Assembly: GCA_022538095.1 (NCBI GenBank)
Contig: JAKYXN010000035.1
Span: 1 to 58,973, forward strand
DNA length: 58,973 nucleotides
Reading direction: 5' to 3'
From: Puniceicoccaceae bacterium K14
Lineage (GTDB): Bacteria > Verrucomicrobiota > Verrucomicrobiia > Opitutales > Opitutaceae
Shown: piece by piece, positions 44,525 through 54,392 of the stretch
How positions within the stretch are numbered: the stretch's first letter is position 1
Layout of the letters: each line of letters opens with the position of its first letter
Translations under genes and position numbers: made by a program
Notes under the pieces: model-generated
Seen by the model: the letters and a program-made list of their open reading frames with translations, nothing else
Database searches by the model: none
What the model was told of the DNA's origin: nothing

Positions 44525-45757
44525 ATGCCGCCTAGCATTCGAATAGCCATACGCTTCCTACTCGCTAAAAAACGCTCAATGTTCATGAGCTTGGGTGGAA
44601 TCGCATTTGGTGTGGGGTTCTTTATTGTTACGCTTGCCCAAGTAAGTGGCTTCGAGGAGTTTTTTATTCAAACGATTCTAGGGACTGATGGGGCGGTTCG
44701 GATTGAAGACAGGTTTCAAAGTACTTTGGCTTCTGTTAGAAGTAACTCCCCGTTCGCTGACAATCGTAGCCAACGTAAATACATTGAAGGAGTCGAGAAT
44801 CCTGACGAGATAATCGAAGCTTTAACTGCTGTTCCAAATGTCGCAGGAACGTCTGTTGTCCTCAAAGATAGCGCCTCTATTGATAGTCCGCTTCGAAGCA
44901 GCCGTATTCAAGTGTATGGCATAATTGCAAGCGACCATATCGGAGTTTCTCAGCTCGAAGGGCAAATAAGAATGGGAAGCATTCAGCGTTTTCAAGAGAC
45001 CCCAACTGGCATAATCATAGGGGCTAAGGTTGCGGATAGAATAAAGGCTCACGTAGGCGATTCTGTGATTATTCGAGTAGGAGATCAGCAAAATCGGTAT
45101 CGAGTAAGTGGAATTTTTGAAACGGGTGTTTCAGATATCGATAAAGTCCGTGTCTTTATGCATTTGGGGCAAGCTCGTTCCCTTTTTAAAAAGCCGCATG
45201 GAGTGAGTTTTATTCAAGTTAGTTTGTTTGATAGAGATCGGGCTAGGGAAGATGCTGAGACGATTGAAAACATAACATCTCACATTGCTTCCGCGTGGCA
45301 AGACCGAGAAAAAAGTTGGTTGGAAGTTTTTCGGGCATTTAAAATTACCGGTTCGATTATGGTATCCACAATAATCTTAATTTCAGGTCTTGGCATGTTC
45401 AATACACTGGCAATGATTGTAATGGAGAAGACCCGGGAAATCGCGATATTGCGATCTATGGGCTATACGCGTCAGGATATTTCGAATGTTTTTTTATGGC
45501 AGGGAGCTGTTGTTCTTGTTGTAGGCACGATTTTAGGGTTCCTCCTGGGTGCGGCTATAACGTATGGAATTTCATCGGTGCCCTTGCGAATTCGAGGCAT
45601 TTTTTCAACCGATAACTTTGTCGTGAACTGGTCGATAATGCACTACGTCTATGCTGGTGTTACCGCTTCTATAATTGTTATGCTATCTAGCTTGTTGCCG
45701 GCTCGCCGAGCTGCTCGTTTGGTTCCAGGTGATGTTATCAGAGGGACATCGTCATGA
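44525..45757 (+). CDS. ABC transporter permease, LolC/LolE-type
   Basis: 410 residues with the FtsX/MacB/LolCE topology: helix at about 19-42, a large periplasmic domain (about 45-270), then three C-terminal helices (about 277-300, 325-352, 376-396). F-L-L-A-K-K-R near the N-terminus and E-K-T-R-E-I-A-I-L-R-S-M-G-Y (coupling motif) are diagnostic. Together with the ATPase gene that overlaps it by ATGA, it probably forms a homodimeric transporter that releases lipoproteins from the inner membrane, or a related mechanotransmitter. It is 93 nt after gspF. Confidence 0.85.
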   Translation: MPPSIRIAIRFLLAKKRSMFMSLGGIAFGVGFFIVTLAQVSGFEEFFIQTILGTDGAVRIEDRFQSTLASVRSNSPFADNRSQRKYIEGVENPDEIIEALTAVPNVAGTSVVLKDSASIDSPLRSSRIQVYGIIASDHIGVSQLEGQIRMGSIQRFQETPTGIIIGAKVADRIKAHVGDSVIIRVGDQQNRYRVSGIFETGVSDIDKVRVFMHLGQARSLFKKPHGVSFIQVSLFDRDRAREDAETIENITSHIASAWQDREKSWLEVFRAFKITGSIMVSTIILISGLGMFNTLAMIVMEKTREIAILRSMGYTRQDISNVFLWQGAVVLVVGTILGFLLGAAITYGISSVPLRIRGIFSTDNFVVNWSIMHYVYAGVTASIIVMLSSLLPARRAARLVPGDVIRGTSS

Positions 45758-46479
45758 GTGAAGTTCTTTCGCATGATCCGACTGTGGCGCTTGAGTGCCG
45801 AGGGTTAGAAAAATATTTGGGAGAGGGCGCGTCTCAAGTTCATGTGTTGCGGGGAGTAGATTTGCAGCTCAAAAGGGGAGAAGTCGTAGCGATTGTAGGC
45901 CCTTCTGGCTGTGGCAAGAGTACTTTGTTATACTTGCTAGGTCTATTGGATCGCCAAGATGGCGGACATATTATTGTAAGCGGGGAGGAGGCACCTTTGG
46001 ATCAAGATGGTGTTCATACTCGGATGCGTTGTCGCAATATCGGGTTTGTTTTCCAATTTCACTTTTTGCTCCCAGAGTTCTCGGCTTTGGAAAATGTAAT
46101 CCTGCCAATGCGTAAGTTGGGTGTTCTTTCTGCGAAAGAAATGAAAGACCGGGCTCAGTCTTTATTGGACGAGGTCGGCTTGGGTGAAAAATCTATGCGC
46201 TTGCCGTCGCAACTTTCAGGCGGTGAGCAACAAAGGGTGGCGATTGCTCGGTCCCTAGCAAATAAGCCCCATGTGCTCTTGGCTGACGAGCCGACCGGGA
46301 ATTTGGATATTAAAAACTCGATCCGTATTTTTGATCTTCTTACAAAGGTTGCCCGAGAGAACGATCAGGCAACCTTAGTTGTTACTCACAACCCCGATTT
46401 GGCACAACGTTGTGACCGTATTTTGAAAATGGAAGACGGTCTGATTGTTAGCGAAGAACGGCTAAACGACGCTCGTTAG
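45754..46479 (+). CDS. lolD: ABC transporter ATP-binding protein, LolD-type
   Basis: 241 residues. Walker [10 protein letters not shown] (about 49-57), Q-loop F-V-F-Q-F-H, signature L-S-G-G-E-Q-Q-R, Walker [11 protein letters not shown], and switch His in V-V-T-H-N. The [10 protein letters not shown] segment is typical of LolD/MacB ATPases. It is coupled to the permease gene by a 4-nt overlap. Its 3' end overlaps the convergent SDR gene by 18 nt. Confidence 0.88.
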   Translation: MSEVLSHDPTVALECRGLEKYLGEGASQVHVLRGVDLQLKRGEVVAIVGPSGCGKSTLLYLLGLLDRQDGGHIIVSGEEAPLDQDGVHTRMRCRNIGFVFQFHFLLPEFSALENVILPMRKLGVLSAKEMKDRAQSLLDEVGLGEKSMRLPSQLSGGEQQRVAIARSLANKPHVLLADEPTGNLDIKNSIRIFDLLTKVARENDQATLVVTHNPDLAQRCDRILKMEDGLIVSEERLNDAR

Positions 46480-47232
46480 CCCACCGTCTACGAATACGAG
46501 CTGTCCGTTTATAAAAGAAGAAGCAGGGGAGGCTAGGAAAACGGCTAATCCTTGTAGTTCTTCTGGCTTGCCCCAACGCCCTGCTGGAGTGCGACCACAG
46601 ATCCAGCTATCGAATTTCTCGTCGTTTTTGAGAGCTTGGGTCATTTCTGTTTCGAAATACCCAGGACCTATTGAGTTTATTTGAATATTGTCCTTGGCCC
46701 ATTCACCGGCCATGGCTCGAGTTAGCATTTTCAAGCCACCTTTAGCGGCGGCATAATTGCCTGTAGTCGGTCTCGCAAGGTCGCTCATGAGCGAACAAAT
46801 ATTGATGATTTTGCCACCGCCATTTTCGATCATTTGTTTAACAACCAGTCGCGAAAGCAAAAAGGCTGCGGTCAAGTTTGTGTCGATGACGGTTTTAAAC
46901 GCATCCAAAGGCATTTCAGCGAGCGGGTACCTTTGGTGTATGCCAGCGTTGTTTAGCAGAATATCGATCTGCCCGTTTTCTTCGATGGCTTTGTCAATTC
47001 CTGCCGAAGCGCTTGCTTCGTCTGTGATGTCGAATGCGGCGGCGGAAGCGGAGAGTCCGCTTTCTTTTAACCGAGCTGCGACTGCCTCGACCGCTTGGCT
47101 GTTTCTTCCATTGAGAATCACATGGGCTCCTGCTTCGGCGAAACCAGTTGCCATTGAAAGCCCTAGTCCGCGATAGCCACCGCTGATTAAGGCTGTCTTC
47201 CCTTGGAGTGAAAATTTGGTTAAGATCGACAT
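46462..47232 (-). CDS. SDR-family dehydrogenase (gluconate 5-dehydrogenase-like)
   Basis: 256 residues, classical SDR. Cofactor motif G-G-Y-R-G-L-G (residues 18-24), N-N-A-G near 92, catalytic Ser in I-C-S-L-M-S, and Y-A-A-A-K-G for the Tyr/Lys pair. The stretch S-D-L-A-R-P-T-T-G-N-Y-A-A-A-K-G-G-L-K-M is strongly reminiscent of gluconate 5-dehydrogenase and 2-deoxy-gluconate dehydrogenase, which interconvert gluconate and keto-gluconates. Substrate not certain. It stands apart from the sugar genes. A weak match to the CG-centred operator (TGCATCGTTTGA) occurs about 70 bp upstream. Confidence 0.8.
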   Translation of the reverse strand: MSILTKFSLQGKTALISGGYRGLGLSMATGFAEAGAHVILNGRNSQAVEAVAARLKESGLSASAAAFDITDEASASAGIDKAIEENGQIDILLNNAGIHQRYPLAEMPLDAFKTVIDTNLTAAFLLSRLVVKQMIENGGGKIINICSLMSDLARPTTGNYAAAKGGLKMLTRAMAGEWAKDNIQINSIGPGYFETEMTQALKNDEKFDSWICGRTPAGRWGKPEELQGLAVFLASPASSFINGQLVFVDGGLTSVV

Positions 47233-47533
47233 TCCCAGACGCTAAAATTTTTGGGAACAGAAGCAAGGGAGGGTTTCTTATAGGTGCGCGCTATTTGCTT
47301 TTGCATCGTTTGAGCTTCTTATTGTTTCGGATGTGATTGGTAAAGAGAACTAAACTTTACAAATAACTGCCGATAACCTCTGACTGATGCCAGTAGCTCG
47401 TAACCAACTCCTTAACTCGTTTGAATTCAGAAAAAATACATTCTATAAGGAAATTAAATGCCGAGTTATTAAAAATCTAATAACAAGTGGAATGGAAGTC
47501 ATTGATAACAAATTTTTATTTGCTATTTAAAAA
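47233..47533 (+). promoter_or_regulatory. Regulatory region of the alternative complex III operon
   Basis: About 300 bp between divergent genes. It contains the palindrome GTTATTA-aaaatc-TAATAAC at 47465-47484 and, 17 bp further, a possible -35 TTGATA (47502-47507) and -10 TATTTA (47524-47529) with a 16-bp spacer. Such a promoter would start transcription almost at the ATG at 47534, giving a leaderless message. Another inverted repeat (GTAAAG/CTTTAC) lies at 47340-47360. Nothing else was recognised. Confidence 0.4.
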
Positions 47534-47770
47534 ATGATACCTTCACTCCCGACTGACTCTATATTGACTAACCAACGACCAGTGAGTTCCAACAATTCCC
47601 GCAAATCATTTCTAGTAGGTATCACAGCTGCAATCGCAGCTGTTGTTGCTCTGCCAAGGTTCTTGTTAAAAGGTAAGCCGAAACAGGTAGCTGTTCAGGC
47701 TCCAACGGCTAAGTTCGCCTTAAAACAGGATCCCAAAGTTGTATCCCGCAAAGATTCACGCTTTGTGTGA
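47534..47770 (+). CDS. Small membrane-anchored protein at the head of the ACIII operon
   Basis: 78 residues. A polar N-terminus is followed by N-S-R-K-S-F-L-V-G and a hydrophobic helix (about 28-40), then a Lys/Gln-rich tail. The arrangement resembles a twin-arginine-type leader with only one Arg (S-R-K-S-F-L), or a simple single-pass membrane anchor. No family recognised. It ends 34 nt before actA in the same orientation, and no other promoter is obvious, so it is probably cotranscribed. It may be a small accessory subunit or assembly factor. Confidence 0.5.
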   Translation: MIPSLPTDSILTNQRPVSSNNSRKSFLVGITAAIAAVVALPRFLLKGKPKQVAVQAPTAKFALKQDPKVVSRKDSRFV

Positions 47771-47804
47771 TTCGCAGGTTTAATCGCGAAAACGCCTTTC
47801 TGCT

Positions 47805-48461
47805 ATGTCCAAAGTGTTTCCCAAGTGGTTTAACGCGCTTCCACTAAAGATAATCATATTCTTGGCTGTCTTTGTGGTAACGATAGTTTCTGGAGTCACG
47901 TATTATGCGACTCCTAAGTACACGCGAGTTGGTTACCAACCCGCTCAGCCGGTGCCTTACGACCACAGCTTTCACGTTGGTGAGCTTGGTTTGGATTGCC
48001 GCTACTGCCATAGTAAGGTGGATCAGTCAGGGCACGCCAATGTTCCGGCCAGCTCCACGTGTATGAACTGTCACAGTATTTTGAAGACTGATAGCGAATT
48101 GCTCGAGCCAGTTCGCGCATCTTACGAATCAGGTGAGCCAGTGCCTTGGGTGCGTATTCACCAGGTGCCTGACTACGTTTACTTCAATCACGAAGTTCAC
48201 GTTAATCGAGGTGTTTCTTGTGTCGAGTGTCACGGACAGGTGAATGAAATGGTTGAAGTGAGCCATGAAAAGTCTTTCAGCATGGGCTTCTGTCTCGATT
48301 GTCACCGTCACCCTGAGGAGCACGTTCGTCCTGTTGACGAAGTATTCAATTTAGACTGGGAACATCCAGGAGGTATCAAAGGCCAAATCGCCGACGGGGA
48401 GAAATTCGTCGACGAATGGAATATCAACCCACCACAAAGCTGCTCAGGCTGCCACCGATGA
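47805..48461 (+). CDS. actA: Alternative complex III subunit ActA, pentahaem cytochrome c
   Basis: 218 residues. One N-terminal membrane helix (about 15-33), then five C-x-x-C-H haem c sites at about residues 65-69, 86-90, 139-143, 163-167 and 213-217. ActA carries electrons from the quinol/iron-sulphur part of alternative complex III toward the monohaem subunit and acceptor on the outer face of the inner membrane. Five haems and the F-N-H-E-V-H motif fit the family. Its stop overlaps the start of actB by ATGA. Confidence 0.9.
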   Translation: MSKVFPKWFNALPLKIIIFLAVFVVTIVSGVTYYATPKYTRVGYQPAQPVPYDHSFHVGELGLDCRYCHSKVDQSGHANVPASSTCMNCHSILKTDSELLEPVRASYESGEPVPWVRIHQVPDYVYFNHEVHVNRGVSCVECHGQVNEMVEVSHEKSFSMGFCLDCHRHPEEHVRPVDEVFNLDWEHPGGIKGQIADGEKFVDEWNINPPQSCSGCHR

Positions 48462-51400
48462 AACCAACAAGCTCAAACTCTCACTCTTCAATGGCAGAAC
48501 AAAACTCTGGCCCACGTTATTGGCGTAGTTTAGATGATCTGGCGCAAACGCCGGAATTCATCGATCAGGTAAACCGTGAGTTCGGTCCTGAGGCTTCGGA
48601 AATGAACGAAGTCGATCGTCGTCATTTCATGAAAATTATGGCAGCGTCCTTTGCTCTTGGTGGTATTGGATTCTCTGGTTGCCGTCGCCCAGAAGCTCAT
48701 ATTCTTCCTCATTCCAAGGCCCCTGAGCACTTGGTTCCAGGTGAAGCTCTTTACTACGCATCCTCTTTTTCGGTACGCGGTGAAAGTGTACCCGTGTTGG
48801 TAGAAACGCACACAGGCCGTCCTACTAAACTAGAGGGCAACAAAACATATACACCTTATAATGGTGGCACGACAGGTAAAGCCCAGGCGTCCATCTTAGA
48901 GCTGTACGACCCAGATCGTTCCACACGCCACCAAAAAGGAGATGTGACACTATCGGATGCTGCTGTTGAAGACTTTATTGTCAGTCTCCGCAGCAAGCTT
49001 GCTGAAGAGGGTGGATCAGGTGCGGCTGTGTTGACTGAAAAGTCTTCTTCGCCCACTCGCCTTCGTTTGAAGAAGGCTTTCAAGGCAGCGTATCCAGAAG
49101 CAGTTTGGGCTGAGTACGAGCCAGTAGCGGTTGACAATGCAGCTAAAGCCGCCGCAGCGGTTGTAGGTCCGAATCTTTTACCACGCTACGACTTTACTCA
49201 CGCGAAGCGCATTTTGAGCGTTGCAGGTGATTTCCTCGGCGAGGATCAAGGTCATCTCATGTTCACAAAACAGTTTGCGGATACGCGTCGTGTTCGTTCA
49301 ACGAAAGATGAGATGAATCGCCTCTATATTGTAGAGAGTAATTTCTCTTCGACTGGGGCAATGGCGGATCACCGCAAACGTTTGGCTCCAGGGCAAATGA
49401 TGTCCTTCTTGGCTGCTTTGGCACTTGAGTTGGAGCTCGGGGTTGAAGGCAACGAACTAAAACCGATTCTTACTCCGCTAGCTGATTCTCTTGATACAGC
49501 AACACGTGAATGGATTTCCAAGTGCGCTGTTGATCTGGCTCACCACAAGGGTGAAAGTGCAGTTTATCTCGGATCTGATCTTTCTCCTGAGGCTCAAGCA
49601 CTTGGATTGTTGATCAACGAGAAGTTGGGCAACTTAAGCAAGACGCTCAATTTTGTAGAAGTAGATGCAGATGCCTCCGCTTCGATCGACGAGTTAGCGA
49701 AAGCGATCGAGTCCGGTGAAATCAACACTCTTGTAATTTCTGGCGGAAACCCAGTTTACAATGCCCCAGCCGGTCTCGGCTTTGGCGATTTACTTGAAAA
49801 AGTAGAGACAGTTGTTCGCCTCGGTTACTACTTCGATGAGACTTCTAGTAAGTCGAGCTACCACATCAGCCAAGCTCACTTCCTTGAGTCTTGGGGAGAT
49901 GGAAGAACTTACAAAGGCGACGTGGTCGCTCAGCAACCGATGATTTTGCCATTATTCAATGGTCTATCGGAAATCGAACTGCTGGCACGCTTCGTCGGAG
50001 CGAAAAACACAGATGGTCACAGTCAAGTAGTTGAAACTTTTGGCGGCGCCTCGCGCATATTTGATAAGTTCCTACACGACGGCTACAAAGCGGACTCGTC
50101 GTATACCGCAGTTCGATCCCTCGTTTCGGGCGTTAAGGTTGCGAATTTTATTGTTGGATACGAAGCGCCAGCCGCGACAAGTAAAGACAGCTTGGAAGTA
50201 TTGTTTGTTAACGATTCTTCAGTAGATGACGGTCGCTATTGCAACAATGGTTGGTTGCAAGAATGTCCGGATCCAATGACCAAACTGACTTGGGACAACG
50301 CTATTTTAGTAAGCCCAATGTTAGCCGAAGAGCTTCAGATTGTAGCTTCTGATTCTCTGGTCCAAGTCGCTCGCAAAAACCCGAACAAGGTTAAGGACGG
50401 GCGCGTTTTTGCTCCAGTTGCGACAATTTCAGTCGGAGGCAAGTCGATTACCGGTGCGATTCAGATTATGCCAGGGTTGGACAACTTCACAGTTGTTTTG
50501 CCGCTCGGTTATGGACGCCAAGTCATTGGTAACGTTGGAAAGGGAAGTGGCTTTGATGCTTACCAAATCCGAGTAAATGACACTTCTTATGCGTCGGGCG
50601 CAACCATTGAGCTAACCGGTGAAGAATACCAGTTAGCAAGCACGCAAGAGCACTGGTCGATGGAAGGTCGCGCGATTATTCGCGAGGCAAACAAGGATTA
50701 TTATAAGAAGTCTCCTGATTGGGTAGCCGGTATGGGAATGGAATCACATTCTCCTGCGGTTTACGGCAAGGATAAGAAAATGCCGACCCAGCAGAAGGTC
50801 ACTGAAACGCCACGAGGCGGTTCAATGTACGAGCATCCAGATTTGGATGGTACGCATCAGTGGGGAATGAACATCGATTTGAACGTGTGTACTGGCTGTA
50901 ACGCCTGTGTTATTGCGTGTCAGAGCGAAAACAACATTCCCATCGTAGGACGCGATCAAGTCCGACGTGGACGTGAAATGCATTGGATCCGTATGGACCG
51001 TTACTTCTCATCTGGTCTGGCGAACAATGAGATTCCAAAGGATCCACAAGTCAATTTGCAGCCAATCGCTTGTATGCATTGTGAGACTGCGCCGTGTGAA
51101 ACTGTTTGCCCTGTAAATGCGACGGTTCACGACGAAGAAGGCCTTAATACAATGGCGTACAACCGCTGTATCGGTACTCGCTACTGTGCAAATAACTGCC
51201 CGTATAAAGTACGCCGATTTAACTTTTTTGATTACCAGCAACGCAACAAGGATAAGCTTTACCTAGGACCTTTAGCCCCGAAGGGAATGCCAGAGCTTAC
51301 TCAAATGGCTCAAAACCCGGATGTTTCCGTTCGTATGCGTGGTGTGATGGAAAAATGTACATACTGTGTGCAGCGCATCAACCAAGCTAAGATCGAGCAA

Positions 51401-51811
51401 AAGGCTAAGGCAAAGGACAGTAACGATGTTAAGGTTCCAGACGGGACTATCCAGACAGCTTGTTCACAGGTTTGCGCAACTGACGCTATCGTATTCGGAG
51501 ATATTAGCGATCCCGAGAGCGAAGTGGCTAAGCTCCGCGAAAACGAGCTCAACTACGGTGTTCTTGGATACCTGAACGTTCGTCCTCGCACAACTTACTT
51601 GGCTAAGTTGCGTAATCCAAATCCGGAAATGCCAGACTATTCAAAGCTGCCACTTTCCAAAATGGAGTACAACTTGCAATCTTACGGCGATCCAGCAGGC
51701 CACACCGGCCATCACGGTTCGCACGGAGATCACGATTCACATGATTCCCATTCCGATCACGGACATGACTCTCACTCTGAAGCGAAAAATGATCACGGAG
51801 GTTCCCACTAA
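48458..51811 (+). CDS. actB: Alternative complex III subunit ActB (fused molybdopterin-like and iron-sulphur parts)
   Basis: About 1117 residues from the ATG at 48458, which overlaps the actA stop; 48491 is an alternative. A twin-arginine motif D-R-R-H-F-M-K at residues 54-59 precedes a hydrophobic stretch ending in F-S-G-C (Cys75, lipobox-like). Residues about 85-740 match the molybdopterin oxidoreductase fold, which in ActB lacks the cofactor. Residues about 805-1010 are the iron-sulphur domain with four cysteine clusters ([37 protein letters not shown], and C-T-Y-C). The last 35 residues are His/Asp/Ser-rich and may bind metal. It is the peripheral electron-transfer subunit of ACIII. Confidence 0.92.
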   Translation: MKPTSSNSHSSMAEQNSGPRYWRSLDDLAQTPEFIDQVNREFGPEASEMNEVDRRHFMKIMAASFALGGIGFSGCRRPEAHILPHSKAPEHLVPGEALYYASSFSVRGESVPVLVETHTGRPTKLEGNKTYTPYNGGTTGKAQASILELYDPDRSTRHQKGDVTLSDAAVEDFIVSLRSKLAEEGGSGAAVLTEKSSSPTRLRLKKAFKAAYPEAVWAEYEPVAVDNAAKAAAAVVGPNLLPRYDFTHAKRILSVAGDFLGEDQGHLMFTKQFADTRRVRSTKDEMNRLYIVESNFSSTGAMADHRKRLAPGQMMSFLAALALELELGVEGNELKPILTPLADSLDTATREWISKCAVDLAHHKGESAVYLGSDLSPEAQALGLLINEKLGNLSKTLNFVEVDADASASIDELAKAIESGEINTLVISGGNPVYNAPAGLGFGDLLEKVETVVRLGYYFDETSSKSSYHISQAHFLESWGDGRTYKGDVVAQQPMILPLFNGLSEIELLARFVGAKNTDGHSQVVETFGGASRIFDKFLHDGYKADSSYTAVRSLVSGVKVANFIVGYEAPAATSKDSLEVLFVNDSSVDDGRYCNNGWLQECPDPMTKLTWDNAILVSPMLAEELQIVASDSLVQVARKNPNKVKDGRVFAPVATISVGGKSITGAIQIMPGLDNFTVVLPLGYGRQVIGNVGKGSGFDAYQIRVNDTSYASGATIELTGEEYQLASTQEHWSMEGRAIIREANKDYYKKSPDWVAGMGMESHSPAVYGKDKKMPTQQKVTETPRGGSMYEHPDLDGTHQWGMNIDLNVCTGCNACVIACQSENNIPIVGRDQVRRGREMHWIRMDRYFSSGLANNEIPKDPQVNLQPIACMHCETAPCETVCPVNATVHDEEGLNTMAYNRCIGTRYCANNCPYKVRRFNFFDYQQRNKDKLYLGPLAPKGMPELTQMAQNPDVSVRMRGVMEKCTYCVQRINQAKIEQKAKAKDSNDVKVPDGTIQTACSQVCATDAIVFGDISDPESEVAKLRENELNYGVLGYLNVRPRTTYLAKLRNPNPEMPDYSKLPLSKMEYNLQSYGDPAGHTGHHGSHGDHDSHDSHSDHGHDSHSEAKNDHGGSH

Positions 51812-53223
51812 TGGCTAGCGCTCACTCAAGCTCCTCTGAGCCAAAACCAGCAATCCTCGCGGAAGTAAATCCGGTTGATATCCCACGCGCTGCGATGGTT
51901 GATAACAACCGTAGCTTTAATTGGATTACAGAAAAAATCTGCGGTATTATCGAAGAAAAGACACCAACTTGGTGGTGGGTGCTTTTCATCATAGCGTGCT
52001 GTACGGCTTCATTCACGCTTTTCGGGCTCGTCTACTTGGTTTCGACCGGTGTCGGTGTTTGGGGATTGGCCAATCCTGTTAACTGGGGTTGGGCGATTGT
52101 AAATTTCGTATTCTGGATTGGTATCGGCCACGCGGGTACACTGATTTCCGCGATTCTTTGTCTCTTAAGACAAAAGTGGCGTACGTCCATTAACCGCGCT
52201 GCGGAAGCGATGACGATCTTCGCGGTTGTGTGTGCTGGTTTATTCCCGGTATTCCACGTTGGTCGTGTTTGGCTCGCTTGGTTTTTGTTCCCACTTCCCA
52301 ATGCAAATGCGATCTGGCCAAACTTCCGTTCAGCTCTTCTTTGGGACGTATTCGCGGTATCCACATACGGTACTGTATCCGTTCTTTTCTGGTATGTTGG
52401 ACTTTTACCTGACTTGGCGACGATTCGCGATCGCTGTACTTCTAAGGTAAAGCAAGTTCTTTACGGTTTCTTCGCACTGGGGTGGAGAGGTTCTAACCGC
52501 CACTGGAGAAACTACGAAATGTGTTACTTGCTCCTCGCAGGTCTCTCTACGCCGCTCGTACTTTCGGTACACACAATCGTATCCTTTGACTTCGCGATCT
52601 CTTTGGTCCCTGGGTGGCACACTACGATTTTCCCACCGTACTTCGTTGCGGGCGCGATCTTCTCCGGATTCGGAATGGTTTTGACGCTTATGCTTCCACT
52701 AAGAGCGGTTTACCGTTTGGAAGATTTGATTACTCAATACCACATCGACTGTATGACCAAGATCGTCTTGGCGACTGGTACTATGGTTGGTTACGCATAC
52801 GGGATGGAGTTCTTCATCGCTGCTTACGGTGCGAACGACTTCGAAATTTTCGCCTTCGTAAACCGTGCTTTCGGTAACTACGCTTGGGCGTACTGGATAA
52901 TGATCTCTTGTAATGTTATTTCTCCGCAGTTCTTCTGGTTTAAGTCGATTCGCGAGAACACAACACTTGTTTGGATCATCTCTATCTTTGTGAATGTGGG
53001 AATGTGGTTCGAGCGATTTGTAATTACTGTTACATCACTCTCACGTGACTTCGTACCATCCAGCTGGGGCTACTATTCGCCGACAGTGGTTGATATCTTC
53101 ACATATCTCGGAACGTTCGGTTTATTCTCCGTGCTATTCCTCCTCTTCATCCGCTTCCTTCCGCTGATGGCAATGGCCGAAATAAAGGCTGTTACTCCAC
53201 AAGCGGATCCGCATCACCATTAA
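51811..53223 (+). CDS. actC: Alternative complex III subunit ActC, NrfD-like quinol-binding membrane protein
   Basis: 470 residues with about ten membrane helices in the NrfD fold. Motifs include [16 protein letters not shown] near residue 105 and [12 protein letters not shown] between helices. ActC binds menaquinol at the periplasmic side and contacts the iron-sulphur part of ActB. The C-terminus ends in H-H-H. Its ATG overlaps the last base of the actB stop. Confidence 0.92.
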   Translation: MASAHSSSSEPKPAILAEVNPVDIPRAAMVDNNRSFNWITEKICGIIEEKTPTWWWVLFIIACCTASFTLFGLVYLVSTGVGVWGLANPVNWGWAIVNFVFWIGIGHAGTLISAILCLLRQKWRTSINRAAEAMTIFAVVCAGLFPVFHVGRVWLAWFLFPLPNANAIWPNFRSALLWDVFAVSTYGTVSVLFWYVGLLPDLATIRDRCTSKVKQVLYGFFALGWRGSNRHWRNYEMCYLLLAGLSTPLVLSVHTIVSFDFAISLVPGWHTTIFPPYFVAGAIFSGFGMVLTLMLPLRAVYRLEDLITQYHIDCMTKIVLATGTMVGYAYGMEFFIAAYGANDFEIFAFVNRAFGNYAWAYWIMISCNVISPQFFWFKSIRENTTLVWIISIFVNVGMWFERFVITVTSLSRDFVPSSWGYYSPTVVDIFTYLGTFGLFSVLFLLFIRFLPLMAMAEIKAVTPQADPHHH

Positions 53224-53248
53224 TCTTTAAAGGCTAGAATTTCGACAA

Positions 53249-53779
53249 ATGGCGAAAAAATACGGACTCATCGCTAAATTCGACACCCCCGCAGATATTA
53301 TGCACGCTGCGGAGAAGGTGAGAGACGCCGGCTATAAGCAATGGGATGTTATCACCCCGTTTCCAATCCATGGAATGGACCCAGCAATGGGGCTTAAACG
53401 GTCAATCGTCCCACGTTTCACTATCGTAGGTGGTACTCTCGGATTCACTACAGGTATGAGTATGATTTGGTTTACCAACGCATACGACTACAAGATTCTC
53501 ATCGGTGGTAAGCCACTCTTCAGCCCGATGTTTGCCTTCCCGGTATCGTACGAATTGACAATTCTTTTCTCTGCGTTCGCAAGTATCGCAGGTATGTTCA
53601 TTATGAACAAATTGCCAATGCACTACCATCCGATGCTCAAGCATAAGGAAGTCGCAGCTAGCTCAGACGATAAGTTTTTCCTTTATATCGAAACCGCGGA
53701 TCCTCAATACAGCGAGGAAAGCACACGATCGCTTCTAGAAAGCCTCAATCCAGTAGAAATTGACGAACTAGACGACTAA
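53249..53779 (+). CDS. actD: Alternative complex III subunit ActD
   Basis: 176 residues, matching the DUF3341 family of ActD: A-K-F-D-T-P-A-D-I-M-H-A-A-E-K-V-R-D-A-G-Y, then W-D-V-I-T-P-F-P-I-H-G-M-D, followed by two membrane helices (about 60-80 and 98-118). ActD is a small cytoplasmic/membrane subunit joining ActC and ActF. Gap of 25 nt from actC. Confidence 0.92.
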   Translation: MAKKYGLIAKFDTPADIMHAAEKVRDAGYKQWDVITPFPIHGMDPAMGLKRSIVPRFTIVGGTLGFTTGMSMIWFTNAYDYKILIGGKPLFSPMFAFPVSYELTILFSAFASIAGMFIMNKLPMHYHPMLKHKEVAASSDDKFFLYIETADPQYSEESTRSLLESLNPVEIDELDD

Positions 53780-53783
53780 GACA

Positions 53784-54392
53784 ATGCGTTACGTATATCT
53801 AATATTTTTCCTTTTCGTCTTTGCGGCGATTTCGATCCTCGGGTTCCGCGGCAGCAAGACAACCAAGCCACCTCTTGAAGTCTTTTCAGACATGGACCGC
53901 ATGCCGAAGTACATGCCCCAAGGAGAGAGTAGCTTTTTCTCAGACGGTCGCACCGACCGTTTGCCAGTTGATGGAACAGTGGCACGTGGCACATTCCACG
54001 AAGACGAGTACCTGGCTACTGGTAAAGTAGGTGGAGATTTCGGATCCGGTTTTCCACTCCCTGTTACTAACGAACTTATGGAGCGCGGCCAGGAACGCTA
54101 TGACATCTATTGCACAGTTTGCCACGGAGCGGCTGGCGACGGTAATAGTATGACGAAAAAGTATGGCATGCTAGCTGTCGCTGATCTTACTACTCAGCGA
54201 ATCGCAGATTACACAGAAGGCAATATTTACGACGTTATCGCGAATGGTCGTAACACGATGTTACCCTACGCAGATAAGCTTTCGGTAGAAGATCGTTGGG
54301 CTGTTGTCCTTTACGTTCGTGCCTTGCAACGTGCCGCAACTGGTTCCGTTGAAGATTTAACACCATCTCAGAAGGAGGAGCTCGGACTATGA
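53784..54392 (+). CDS. actE: Alternative complex III subunit ActE, monohaem cytochrome c
   Basis: 202 residues. N-terminal membrane helix or signal anchor (about 3-20). The characteristic D-M-x-x-M-P-K-Y segment near residue 36 precedes a single C-T-V-C-H haem site at about residue 111. A probable Met ligand lies in N-T-M-L-P-Y. It is the electron exit subunit of ACIII. Ends with an ATGA overlap into actF, which has a strong AGGAGG ribosome site inside this gene at 54373-54378. Confidence 0.9.
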   Translation: MRYVYLIFFLFVFAAISILGFRGSKTTKPPLEVFSDMDRMPKYMPQGESSFFSDGRTDRLPVDGTVARGTFHEDEYLATGKVGGDFGSGFPLPVTNELMERGQERYDIYCTVCHGAAGDGNSMTKKYGMLAVADLTTQRIADYTEGNIYDVIANGRNTMLPYADKLSVEDRWAVVLYVRALQRAATGSVEDLTPSQKEELGL

